Of a stretch of DNA of 38,443 bases, positions 15,463-23,130 are shown piece by piece (positions within the stretch are counted from its first letter, which is position 1; each line of letters starts with the position of its first letter). The position numbers and the translations under genes were made by a program. The notes beneath the pieces are model-generated. The model saw only the letters and a list, made by a program, of their open reading frames with translations, was not told where the DNA came from and searched no databases. The DNA comes from CAYSYM01 sp964435115 (lineage in GTDB: Bacteria; Chloroflexota; UBA6077; CF-72): NCBI GenBank assembly GCA_964435115.1, contig CAYSYM010000036.1:1-38443 (forward strand). Reading direction: 5' to 3'.

Positions 15463-16818
15463 ATGGCCCAGGTAGCCGTAGCCTCCGAGGTGCACCAGCG
15501 GCTGGACAGCCTGCCGCTCTCGCGCTTCCACTGGAAGCTGCTCCTGGTGAGCGGCCTCGGCTGGATGTTCGACGCGATGGATATCCTCATCGTCGGCTCC
15601 GTCGTGGCGGCCGTCTCCGCCGAGTGGCGGCTGGACGCCACCCAGAGCCAGTGGATCAACACGGCCAACGTCGCCGGCCTGTTCTTCGGGGCGCTGGCGT
15701 CTGGCTGGCTGGCCGACCGCCTGGGCCGGAAGGCCGTCTTCCAGGTCACCCTGCTGATCTACAGCATCTTCACCGGGCTGTCGGCCGCTGCGGCCAGTGT
15801 GGGGATGCTGATGGCGCTCCGCTTCCTGACCGGGATCGGTCTCGGCGGCGAGCTGCCGGTGGCGAGCACGATGGTCTCCGAGTTCTCGCCCGCCCGGCGG
15901 CGTGGGACGATGGTGGTGCTGCTAGAGAGCTTCTGGGCGTACGGCGCGGTCCTGGCCGCACTCGTCGGCTTCCTCGTGATCCCGCAGTGGGGCTGGCGCG
16001 CCGCGCTCCTGATGGGGGCGCTCCCGGCGCTGTACACGGTGGTGATTCGCCGCGCCCTGCCAGAGTCGCCACGCTTCCTGCTCAGCCAGGGGCGCCACGA
16101 GGAGGCGGAGGCGGTGGTGCGCCGCGTGGAGCGAGAGGCCGGCGTGGTGTCGCCCACCGAGTCCGCCGGCCCCGGGTTGGCCGGCGCACCGGCGCAAGCC
16201 CGCGTCGCCGAACTGTTCTTGGGTCGGTTTCTGAGTCGGACGGTCGCGCTGTGGGTGATGTGGGCCACGATGAACTTCAGCTACTACGGCATCTTCCTGT
16301 GGCTCCCGCTGCAGTTCACCCGCAAGGGGTTCACGCTGAATGACGCGCTGCTGTTCAACCTGATCATCGCCGTCGCGCAGATCCCGGGCTACTTCACCGC
16401 GGCCTACTTCGTCGAGCGGCTGGGGCGGAAGCTGACGCTCGTCCTGTACCTGCTGGGTGCCGCGGTGGGCGCCTACTTCTTCGGGCAGGAGGCGCTGGTG
16501 GCGAAAGATGTGACGGCGATCCTGTTCTGGGGCAGCGTCATCAGCTTCTTCAATCTCGGCGCGTGGGGCGTGGTGTACACGTACACGCCCGAGCTGTACC
16601 CCACCCGGCTGCGCGGCACGGGTGCGGGCTGGGCGGCTGCCTGCGGCCGCGTGTTCGCCTTCCTGGCGCCGCTCTCCATCGCCTACCAGATCTTCGTCTT
16701 CGGCAGCGACCGGACGGTCTTCGTGGTGTTCATGGTGGTCATGGTAGTCGGCGGGCTGGTCATCGCCGCCCTGGCGCCGGAAACCCGCGGCCGCAGCCTG
16801 GAGGAGCTGGCGGCCTGA
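15463..16818 (+). CDS. MFS transporter, NiaP-like metabolite:H+ symporter
   Basis: A 451-residue, 12-helix major facilitator protein. It has the MFS motif GWLADRLGRK between helices 2 and 3. GLGWMFDAMD in helix 1 and GLGGELPVASTMVSE with the following VVLLESFWAYG closely resemble NiaP (niacin transporter) and related aromatic acid/sugar symporters. A second family block near the C-terminus reads YTPELYPTRLRGTG. ATG 15463 follows GGAGG at 15454-15458. The likely cargo is a small organic acid such as nicotinate or an aromatic carboxylate, but this cannot be fixed from sequence. No NAD-salvage gene is nearby. It converges on the HAD gene with only 4 bases between stops. Confidence 0.85.
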   Translation: MAQVAVASEVHQRLDSLPLSRFHWKLLLVSGLGWMFDAMDILIVGSVVAAVSAEWRLDATQSQWINTANVAGLFFGALASGWLADRLGRKAVFQVTLLIYSIFTGLSAAAASVGMLMALRFLTGIGLGGELPVASTMVSEFSPARRRGTMVVLLESFWAYGAVLAALVGFLVIPQWGWRAALLMGALPALYTVVIRRALPESPRFLLSQGRHEEAEAVVRRVEREAGVVSPTESAGPGLAGAPAQARVAELFLGRFLSRTVALWVMWATMNFSYYGIFLWLPLQFTRKGFTLNDALLFNLIIAVAQIPGYFTAAYFVERLGRKLTLVLYLLGAAVGAYFFGQEALVAKDVTAILFWGSVISFFNLGAWGVVYTYTPELYPTRLRGTGAGWAAACGRVFAFLAPLSIAYQIFVFGSDRTVFVVFMVVMVVGGLVIAALAPETRGRSLEELAA

Positions 16819-16822
16819 CCGC

Positions 16823-17452
16823 TCAGGCGATGCCGAGGATCGCGGCGAGAGGCTCGAGGCCGCGCGCCACCGCCACCGGCGGCCGCACCCCCGGCGGCAT
16901 GGGCCTGTCGCGACGGTTGGCCCACAGGACGTCGAGGCCGGCTCCGTCCGCACCGGGCAGATCGTGGGGAGAGCCGGCGACGAACAGGGCTGCCTCCGGC
17001 GGCACGCCCACGGCCTGGCAGCCTGCCAGGTACGCGCGTGAGTCGGGCTTGTAGTAGCCCGCTGCCTCCGCCGTCACCACCGCGTCGAACGGCGCGCCCA
17101 CCCGGGCCGCGGCTAGCTCGCCCAGCCGCTGCGAGCAGTTGGTGACGATGCCGAGCTTGATGCCCGCCTCGCGCACTGCGGAGAGCGCCGGGGCGACATC
17201 AGGGTACGGCCTGACCTCGCCCCAGCGTTCCAGCAGGTGGCTGGCGTGCTCGTCGGCGACGCCGGTGGTGCGCGCGGCCTCGCGTACGATCTCCTCGAAC
17301 GGCCGGTACGCGCCGCTGCTGGTCACCAGGCGGAGCTGCTCCTCCCGCCAGCGGGCCGCCATCGCGGCGTCTCCCGCCACCTCTGCCCAGAGGGCCCACG
17401 AGTCGACGAGCGCGGTGAGGAGGTCGCAGAGGACGGCCGCGTAGCGGGGCAT
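16823..17452 (-). CDS. HAD-superfamily hydrolase (2-haloacid dehalogenase-like)
   Basis: A 209-residue HAD hydrolase with helical cap type I. Motif I is CDLLTALVDS with nucleophile D10; the second Asp of the phosphatase DxD is absent, as in haloacid dehalogenases. Motif II is VTNCS, motif III has Lys in YYKPD, and motif IV is GSPHDLPGADGAG. The substrate is unknown; it could be a dehalogenase or a small phosphatase-like enzyme. ATG 17452 lies 9 bases after TACAAT on the minus strand (17467-17462) with no ribosome site, suggesting a leaderless mRNA. It diverges from the GH31 gene. Confidence 0.82.
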   Translation of the reverse strand: MPRYAAVLCDLLTALVDSWALWAEVAGDAAMAARWREEQLRLVTSSGAYRPFEEIVREAARTTGVADEHASHLLERWGEVRPYPDVAPALSAVREAGIKLGIVTNCSQRLGELAAARVGAPFDAVVTAEAAGYYKPDSRAYLAGCQAVGVPPEAALFVAGSPHDLPGADGAGLDVLWANRRDRPMPPGVRPPVAVARGLEPLAAILGIA

Positions 17453-17461
17453 GCGGGTCCG

Positions 17462-17467
17462 ATTGTA
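17462..17467 (-). promoter_or_regulatory. -10 element of the HAD gene, probably leaderless
   Basis: Minus-strand TACAAT, one mismatch from consensus, 9 bases before ATG 17452. A start site 6-8 bases downstream of the hexamer would fall at or next to the start codon. No good -35 is visible. Confidence 0.45.
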
Positions 17468-17569
17468 CGCCCGACGTCAGCTCGTCCGCGGGCGGTGCCG
17501 AGGAGCCCCAACGGGCCAGCCCGGCTATCCTGATGCGGGGACGGAGGCGGGCGATGCCAACGCCCGCGG

Positions 17570-17597
17570 CCCAACACCCAACAGCCAACACCCGATA
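17570..17597 (+). repeat. Heptanucleotide tandem array upstream of the GH31 gene
   Basis: Four consecutive 7-base units: CCCAACA, CCCAACA, GCCAACA, CCCGATA. The first two are identical, the third differs by one base and the fourth by two. It lies between a -10-like TATCCT (17526-17531) and the ribosome site GGAGG (17606-17610) of the GH31 gene, thus in its presumed leader. Confidence 0.6.
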
Positions 17598-17618
17598 CGC
17601 AGGTCGGAGGTGCGAGCG

Positions 17619-20069
17619 GTGAGCCAGCCCACGGCGCGGCGAGGTGATGGGGCGAGGCCCGCGGGGTTCCAGCCCGTCGGCGATGCCGCGGCCGTCGAAC
17701 GATGGTCGACGGGCGTGCGTCTGCACGCCGGCGACGCCACGGTCGACGTGGTCGCGCTCGCCGCGGACCTCTTCCGCGTGGGCCTCTTCCCGCGTGGACG
17801 GACGCCCGGCTACGCCTCCGAGGCGCTGGCCCGCCAGGACTGGCCGCCGGTCGCGACCGACCTGCGGGACGCGCCGGGCGGCGTGCGGCTCGCCACGGCG
17901 GCCGCGACCGCGGTGGTGCAGCTCGGCCCGCTGCGGATCGGGTTCGAGGACACGGCGGGCAGGAGCTTCGCCACGGATGACCCGGAGCTGGGCATGGGCA
18001 CACTACCCTCGCCGGCGCCCATTTCCGAACACCTGGCGGACGCGCTGGGCCCCGCGGTGCGCGTCTACAAGACCCGCCCACCGACCGAGCGCACCTTCGG
18101 CTGCGGCGAGCGCACTGGCGGGCTGGAGAAGACGGGCTCGCGCCAGACGTTCTGGAACGTCGACCCGCCCCTGTGGCACACGGCCTCGCACGACAACCTC
18201 TACAGCTCGACCCCGTTCGTGCTGGCGCTGGACGAGCGTGACGGGCGGGCCTGGGGGCTGTTCCTCGACAACGCCGGCCGAGTCCAGTTCGACCTCGCCA
18301 AGGAGCGTTCAGACCGCTACTGGTTCGGAGCTGACCTGGGCAGCCTGGTGTACTACGTCTTCGCCGGCCCGACTCCGCGCGACGTCCTCGAGCGGTTCAC
18401 CGAGCTGACAGGGCGCACGCCCCTGCCGCCGCTCTGGGCGCTGGGGTACCACCAGAGCCGGTGGGGGTACGAGACCGCGGAGGCACTGCGCGAGGTGGCG
18501 CGCCAGTTCCGCGCCCGCGACATTCCCTGCGACGCGCTCTACCTGGACATCGACTACATGGATGGGTATCGCGTCTTCACCTGGGACCGCGCGCGCTTCC
18601 CAGACCCCGCGGGGTTGGTGTCCGAGCTCGCAGCGGAGGGCTTCAAAGTCGTCACCATCGTCGATCCCGGCGTGAAGGTCGACGAGCGCTACCCCGTCTA
18701 CACGCGGGGCCGCGACGCGAACTTCTTCTGCACCACCTACCAGGGCGAGGAGTACCACAACGTCGTCTGGCCGGGCGTGTGTGCGTTCCCCGACTTCACC
18801 AGCCCGCGCGTCCGCGCGTGGTGGGGCGAGCTGCACGCGGCGCTCCTCGACGCGGGCGTGGCCGGGATCTGGTGCGACATGAACGAGCCCTCGCTCGGCA
18901 TCCCGCGGCTGTCCACCATACCGCCTGACGTCGTGCACCCGGGCGGCGGCACGCCGCGGCTCCACGCCGAGGTGCACAACCTGTACGGGATGCTGATGGC
19001 CCGCGCGACACGCGAGGGGCTCCTGCGGCTGCGGCCCGAGACTCGGCCGTTCGTCATTTCGCGCGCGGGGTACGCCGGTCTGCAGCGGTACGCGCTCCAG
19101 TGGACCGGGGACAACTCCTCATGGTGGGAGCATCTCTGGATGAGCATGCCGCAGCTCCAGAACCTCGGACTCTCGGGCCAGGCCTGGGTCGGCGTGGACA
19201 TCGGCGGGTTCTGGGAGGATGCCACCGGCGAGCTGCTGGCCCGCTGGACGGAGTTCGGCGTCTTCCAGCCGTTCTGCCGCAACCATTCGGCCCGGGGGAC
19301 GCGGCCGCAGGAGCCGTGGGCCTTCGGCGAGCCGTACGAGTCGGCCATCCGCAACGTGCTGAAGCTGCGACAGCGGCTGATCCCGTACCTCTACACGGCG
19401 TTCGAGGAGTGCCACCGGACCGGCGCGCCGCTCCTGCGCCCACTGCTGTTCGCGTACCCCGAGGATCCGACCACCTACGCGACGGACGACGAGTTCCTGG
19501 TGGGTGATGCCCTGCTGGTGGCGCCCATCGCGCAGGCCGGCGTCAAGTACCGCCACGTCTACCTCCCCGCGGGCACCTGGTTCCACTACTGGACCGGCCA
19601 GCGGCTGGACGGGCCCGGCCACGTCCTGGCCCACGCGCCGCTGGGCGAGCCGGCGGTGTACGTGCGGGCGAACACCCCGGTCCCGCTGTGGCCCGAGATG
19701 CGCCACGTGGGAGAGCAGCCGCCTGATCCGCTGACCCTCCTGGTCTACGCGGCCGAGGGACGCGGCACGGCCACGCTTTACGAGGACGCCGGCGACGGCT
19801 TCGGCTACCAGCAGGGGGTGTTCGCGCGGACCGCGGTGGCGTGCCAGACGTCTGCCCAGCGAGTCCGCGTCTCGTTCGGCGCCCGCCAGGGCACCTTCCA
19901 GCCCGCCCGATCGTCGCTGCGCCTCGAGCTCCGCGGCCTTGCAGCGGCCCCCCGCGAGGTGCGTGTGGATGGCGCCAGCATCTCCGACTGGCAGGTGGCC
20001 GAGGGCACGGTAGTGGTGCCCCTCCGCGCGTTTGGCGGTCCCACCGAGGTCGAAGCGATCCTCCCGTAG
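17619..20069 (+). CDS. GH31 family alpha-glucosidase
   Basis: An 816-residue cytoplasmic retaining glycoside hydrolase of family 31, likely releasing glucose from non-reducing ends of alpha-glucans or oligosaccharides. The nucleophile is D420 in IWCDMNEPS and the acid/base is D498 in WTGDNSSWW. LWALGYHQSRWGY, YLDIDYMDGYRVFTWD and FCRNHSARGT are further GH31 landmarks. The order is an N-terminal beta domain (to about 260), a TIM barrel (about 270-610) and C-terminal beta domains. GTG 17619 has GGAGG 8 bases upstream; codons further upstream in frame lie in promoter DNA. No signal peptide is present. It is followed by a LacI-type regulator and a TIM-barrel isomerase, suggesting a regulated sugar-use cluster. 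Other GH31 activities (xylosidase, transglycosylase) cannot be excluded. Confidence 0.92.
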   Translation: MSQPTARRGDGARPAGFQPVGDAAAVERWSTGVRLHAGDATVDVVALAADLFRVGLFPRGRTPGYASEALARQDWPPVATDLRDAPGGVRLATAAATAVVQLGPLRIGFEDTAGRSFATDDPELGMGTLPSPAPISEHLADALGPAVRVYKTRPPTERTFGCGERTGGLEKTGSRQTFWNVDPPLWHTASHDNLYSSTPFVLALDERDGRAWGLFLDNAGRVQFDLAKERSDRYWFGADLGSLVYYVFAGPTPRDVLERFTELTGRTPLPPLWALGYHQSRWGYETAEALREVARQFRARDIPCDALYLDIDYMDGYRVFTWDRARFPDPAGLVSELAAEGFKVVTIVDPGVKVDERYPVYTRGRDANFFCTTYQGEEYHNVVWPGVCAFPDFTSPRVRAWWGELHAALLDAGVAGIWCDMNEPSLGIPRLSTIPPDVVHPGGGTPRLHAEVHNLYGMLMARATREGLLRLRPETRPFVISRAGYAGLQRYALQWTGDNSSWWEHLWMSMPQLQNLGLSGQAWVGVDIGGFWEDATGELLARWTEFGVFQPFCRNHSARGTRPQEPWAFGEPYESAIRNVLKLRQRLIPYLYTAFEECHRTGAPLLRPLLFAYPEDPTTYATDDEFLVGDALLVAPIAQAGVKYRHVYLPAGTWFHYWTGQRLDGPGHVLAHAPLGEPAVYVRANTPVPLWPEMRHVGEQPPDPLTLLVYAAEGRGTATLYEDAGDGFGYQQGVFARTAVACQTSAQRVRVSFGARQGTFQPARSSLRLELRGLAAAPREVRVDGASISDWQVAEGTVVVPLRAFGGPTEVEAILP

Positions 20070-20218
20070 CCCGCGCTGGCCCGGCCGTCCGCCGCGTGGC
20101 CCTGAGGTTGGCCCCCCCACGGGACCACGCCGCCAGGGCCGGCCCCGGGACGATGTCCGGGCCACCCATCCCCGGAGATTGACGCGCTGCACCCCCCGGG
20201 GGTTCACTCTACGGCGGG

Positions 20219-20233
20219 TGCAAACCGTTTCGC
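20219..20233 (+). promoter_or_regulatory. Candidate LacI-family operator
   Basis: TGCAAACCGTTTCGC contains the odd-centred inverted repeat AAAC-C-GTTT, similar to the A/T-flanked CG palindromes bound by LacI-family regulators. It lies 35 bases upstream of the LacI-type gene and could serve autoregulation. A perfect ACCCCC-C-GGGGGT inverted repeat sits just before it (20190-20202). No matching site was found before the GH31 gene. Confidence 0.3.
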
Positions 20234-20267
20234 CGCGGGCAGGCTGGGCGGAAGGCTCGGGCAACTA

Positions 20268-21353
20268 GTGGAAGGTCCGGTGAGGCGGCCGGTGAGCCGG
20301 GGTAGCGCCGCCACCATTCGTGACGTCGCGCGCGCGGCCAACGTCTCGGTCAGCACCGTCTCGCACGTCCTCTCAGGCAAGCGACCGACGAGTGTCTCGA
20401 CCCGGCGGCGCGTCGAGGCAGCCGTGGCGCGTCTCGGCTACCGCCCCAACGCGGTGGCGCAGAGTCTCGTCTGGCGGCGGTCGTTCGCGCTGGGCCTGGT
20501 GATCCCGGACATCGCCAACCCGTACTTCCCGGCCCTGGCGCGCGGCGTGGAGGACGGCGTGCGTGCCCGGGGCTACACGCTGGTGCTCGGCAACAGCGAC
20601 TACGACATGTCCCGCGAGGTGGCATACCTGGAGCTGCTGCGGGCGCGCCAGCTCGCGGGGGCCATCTACTGCGTGGGTGACGAGGCCAGCTCGACCACCG
20701 CCGAGCTGTGTCGCGCCGCTGGCGCAGAAGGTCTGCCGATCGTCCTCGTCGGGAGCCGCACCCCGGGCCTCACGACCGTCTGCGCCGACAACCGACTGGG
20801 CGGGCGGCTGGCGGCCGAACACCTGCTCGCGCTCGGCCACGACGCGCTCGGGCTGGTGAGCGCCCTGCCGCTCGACGCGGCGATTATGGAGCGCGAAGCC
20901 GGGTTTCGCGACGCCCTCGTCGGCGCGGGCCGGCTGGCGCCGCCCGCTGGGATCCCCACCGCCTACGGCGACCACCAGATCGTCGGCGGCCGGCGCGCGC
21001 TGGCCGAGCTCCTTGAGCGTGCCCCGGGCATCACCGCCGTGTTCGTCCTGAACGACCTGATGGCGCTCGGCGCGCTGGACGCCGCCCGGGCCGTCGGCCG
21101 GCGCGTCCCGCAGGAGCTCTCGATCGTAGGATTCGACGACATCCCGTTCGCCGCCCTGGCCAGCCCGCCGCTCACCACGGTGCGCCAGCCGATCCGCCAA
21201 CTGGGCGAGCGCGCGGCCGAGCTCCTGCTGGGGCTCATCGACGAGGCGCGCTCGCCAGAGGCGCGCCGGCGCGCGGAGCCGTCCGCCGTCACCTTGCCGA
21301 CCGAGCTGGTCGTCCGCGGCTCGACCGCGCCCGTCGGCCGCGGGCGGCGCTGA
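20268..21353 (+). CDS. LacI-family transcriptional regulator
   Basis: A 361-residue DNA-binding regulator. The N-terminal helix-turn-helix is textbook LacI (TIRDVARAANVSVSTVSHVLSG, residues 16-37), followed by the hinge region RVEAAVARLGYRPNAVAQSL. A periplasmic-binding-like sugar domain begins at LGLVIPDIANPYF and includes SIVGFDDIPFAAL and PPLTTVRQP near the end. GTG 20268 or GTG 20280 could start it; the latter has GGAAGG close by. Lying between the GH31 and IolE-like genes, it most likely controls this carbohydrate cluster in response to a sugar. A candidate operator is immediately upstream. Confidence 0.9.
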   Translation: MEGPVRRPVSRGSAATIRDVARAANVSVSTVSHVLSGKRPTSVSTRRRVEAAVARLGYRPNAVAQSLVWRRSFALGLVIPDIANPYFPALARGVEDGVRARGYTLVLGNSDYDMSREVAYLELLRARQLAGAIYCVGDEASSTTAELCRAAGAEGLPIVLVGSRTPGLTTVCADNRLGGRLAAEHLLALGHDALGLVSALPLDAAIMEREAGFRDALVGAGRLAPPAGIPTAYGDHQIVGGRRALAELLERAPGITAVFVLNDLMALGALDAARAVGRRVPQELSIVGFDDIPFAALASPPLTTVRQPIRQLGERAAELLLGLIDEARSPEARRRAEPSAVTLPTELVVRGSTAPVGRGRR

Positions 21354-21377
21354 GCCGGCGGAGAAACGAGGCTCGGC

Positions 21378-22259
21378 GTGAGCTTCCGCCTCGGCTGTGC
21401 GCCGATCGCCTGGAACAACGAGGATCTGCACGACCTCCGGCCGGCTGTGCCCTACACCACGGTGCTCGACGAGGTGGCGTCAGCCGGCTACGAGGGGACG
21501 GAGCTGGGCAGCGGTTTCCCGCGCGAGGCGCGCACGCTGCGCGCCGCGCTCGACGCACGTGGCCTGTCGCTCCCGTCCGGGTGGTGCGGGCTGCAGCTCG
21601 TGGGCGCCGAGACGCGCCAGCGCGACCTGGAGCACGCCCGCCGCACGTGCGGGTTCCTCGCCGAGGTCGGCGCGCGCTTCGTCAACCTGGCGCACCAGGG
21701 CACGCCGGCGCGGAAGGCGGTCGCCGGGCGCACGGGCCACCCCGCGGCGCCGCGGCTCGCGTCGCACGAGCGCGAGGCGCTGGCGGAGCGGGTGGCCGAG
21801 ACGGCCGAGATCGCGCGGGCCGAAGGTCTGCAGGCGCTGTTCCACCAGCACGTCGGGACCTGGGTGGAAACGTCAGCCGAGCTGGACGCGCTCCTCCGCG
21901 TGACCGACCCGGCGCTCCTGAAGCTGTGCTGGGACGTCGGGCATGCCATCTACGCTGGGATCGACCCGGTCGCGTGGGTGCACGCCCACCCGGACCGCAT
22001 CGCCTACCTGCACCTGAAAGACGTCGACGCAACGGTTCTGGACGGCCTGTGCCGGGAGGGGGCATCGTTCGAGGAGGGGATCCGCCGGCGCGTCTTCACC
22101 GAGCTTGGCCACGGCGTGCTGGACCTGCCCGGTCTCCTCGCCGCCCTGCGGACGACCGGCTATGGTGGGTGGCTCATGGTGGAGCAGGACTCCACCTGGC
22201 TGGAGCCGATCGAGAGCGCCGGCGTCAGCCGGGCCCACCTGCGGCGGCTCGGAGTCTGA
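21378..22259 (+). CDS. Sugar phosphate isomerase/epimerase-type TIM barrel (IolE-like)
   Basis: A 293-residue AP-endonuclease-2-like TIM barrel. The opening LGCAPIAWNNEDLHDL and the early YEGTELGSGFP resemble inosose dehydratase (IolE). Metal-ligand positions are seen in HQHVGTW, WDVGHAIYAG, HLKDVD and VEQDSTW. Members dehydrate inosose, isomerise hydroxypyruvate or epimerise keto-sugars, so the exact reaction is uncertain. GTG 21378 starts 24 bases after the LacI-type gene, within one transcription unit. No inositol dehydrogenase or other iol gene is in the window, so an inositol role is not supported by context. Confidence 0.8.
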   Translation: MSFRLGCAPIAWNNEDLHDLRPAVPYTTVLDEVASAGYEGTELGSGFPREARTLRAALDARGLSLPSGWCGLQLVGAETRQRDLEHARRTCGFLAEVGARFVNLAHQGTPARKAVAGRTGHPAAPRLASHEREALAERVAETAEIARAEGLQALFHQHVGTWVETSAELDALLRVTDPALLKLCWDVGHAIYAGIDPVAWVHAHPDRIAYLHLKDVDATVLDGLCREGASFEEGIRRRVFTELGHGVLDLPGLLAALRTTGYGGWLMVEQDSTWLEPIESAGVSRAHLRRLGV

Positions 22260-22353
22260 GCTGGCCGGTGGCGCGGGCAGCCAGGCGCGCCCGGCGGACC
22301 GGCCTCCAAACGCCGGACGTGGCGACGGGCGCGGTACCATCGAAGGCGAGCGT

Positions 22354-23073
22354 GTGTCCGTGGCTCCCGACGTCGCAGTCAGAGAGGCCGTCCAGGTGGC
22401 GATCGTCGCCGCCGCGTACCAGGCCACGTACGAGCGCCTGGCGGACGCGGCGGACGCGTGCAGCCGTCTCGGCCAGCTCACCTCGGGCCGCTGGCGGTCG
22501 GCGGCGCGCGACCTGCTGCGGCTGCAGGACGACCTGGGCCGGGCGCTCGAGACGGCCGGCGACGACCTCAGGCAGCGGGCCGAGAAGCTAGCCGTAGCGG
22601 AGGAGGCGCTCTGGACGGCAGGCGACGCGGCCGGCCTCTTCGACCTGTTCCGCGACGACGCGCTTGACACGCTGGAGGGAGACAGCCTCGCAGCCAGGCT
22701 GCTGGAGAGCGGCGCCCTGTTCGGCGCCACGTTTCTGGAGAACGCCGACGTGCCGAATCGCGGCACGACCCTCCTGTTCGGCTGGGCCGATCCGCTCACT
22801 CCCGCCACGTGGTCGTGGGAGGGGAACTGGATCGCGAGCGACGAGGAGGAAGACGGCGCGGAAGAGCTGGACCTCTCCGCGGTCGGAGGGCTGCAGGCCG
22901 GGGAGGCGCTGCTGGCGGAGGTGGGCCGAGTCCTGGGCGTGAGCCCCCAACACGGCGAGCAGGCCCTGGCCGAGGCTGCCGCTGCTCTCACGCGCGTCTC
23001 CCTCCTCGCGACGCTGGGCGACGAGGACGAGGAAGACGCGGGCGACGACGGGGCCACGAACGGCCACGTCTGA
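22354..23073 (+). CDS. Hypothetical acidic protein
   Basis: A 239-residue protein that I do not recognise. The first 110 residues are Ala/Leu/Arg/Glu-rich and predicted helical (AAYQATYERLADAADACSRLGQL; ALETAGDDLRQRAEKL). A less helical middle (FLENADVPNRGTTLLFGWADP, WSWEGNWI) follows, and the end is very acidic (DEEEDGAEELD and GDEDEEDAGDDG). There is no membrane segment. Start is GTG 22354 or GTG 22360; a -10-like TACCAT lies at 22335-22340, 13 bases upstream, so it may have its own promoter. It converges on the debranching-enzyme gene. Confidence 0.6.
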   Translation: MSVAPDVAVREAVQVAIVAAAYQATYERLADAADACSRLGQLTSGRWRSAARDLLRLQDDLGRALETAGDDLRQRAEKLAVAEEALWTAGDAAGLFDLFRDDALDTLEGDSLAARLLESGALFGATFLENADVPNRGTTLLFGWADPLTPATWSWEGNWIASDEEEDGAEELDLSAVGGLQAGEALLAEVGRVLGVSPQHGEQALAEAAAALTRVSLLATLGDEDEEDAGDDGATNGHV

Positions 23074-23130
23074 AGCGAGCCGCGCCCGCGCACCGGAGGC
23101 GCGTCACGTTGCTCGGGCGGCGGCACCTCG

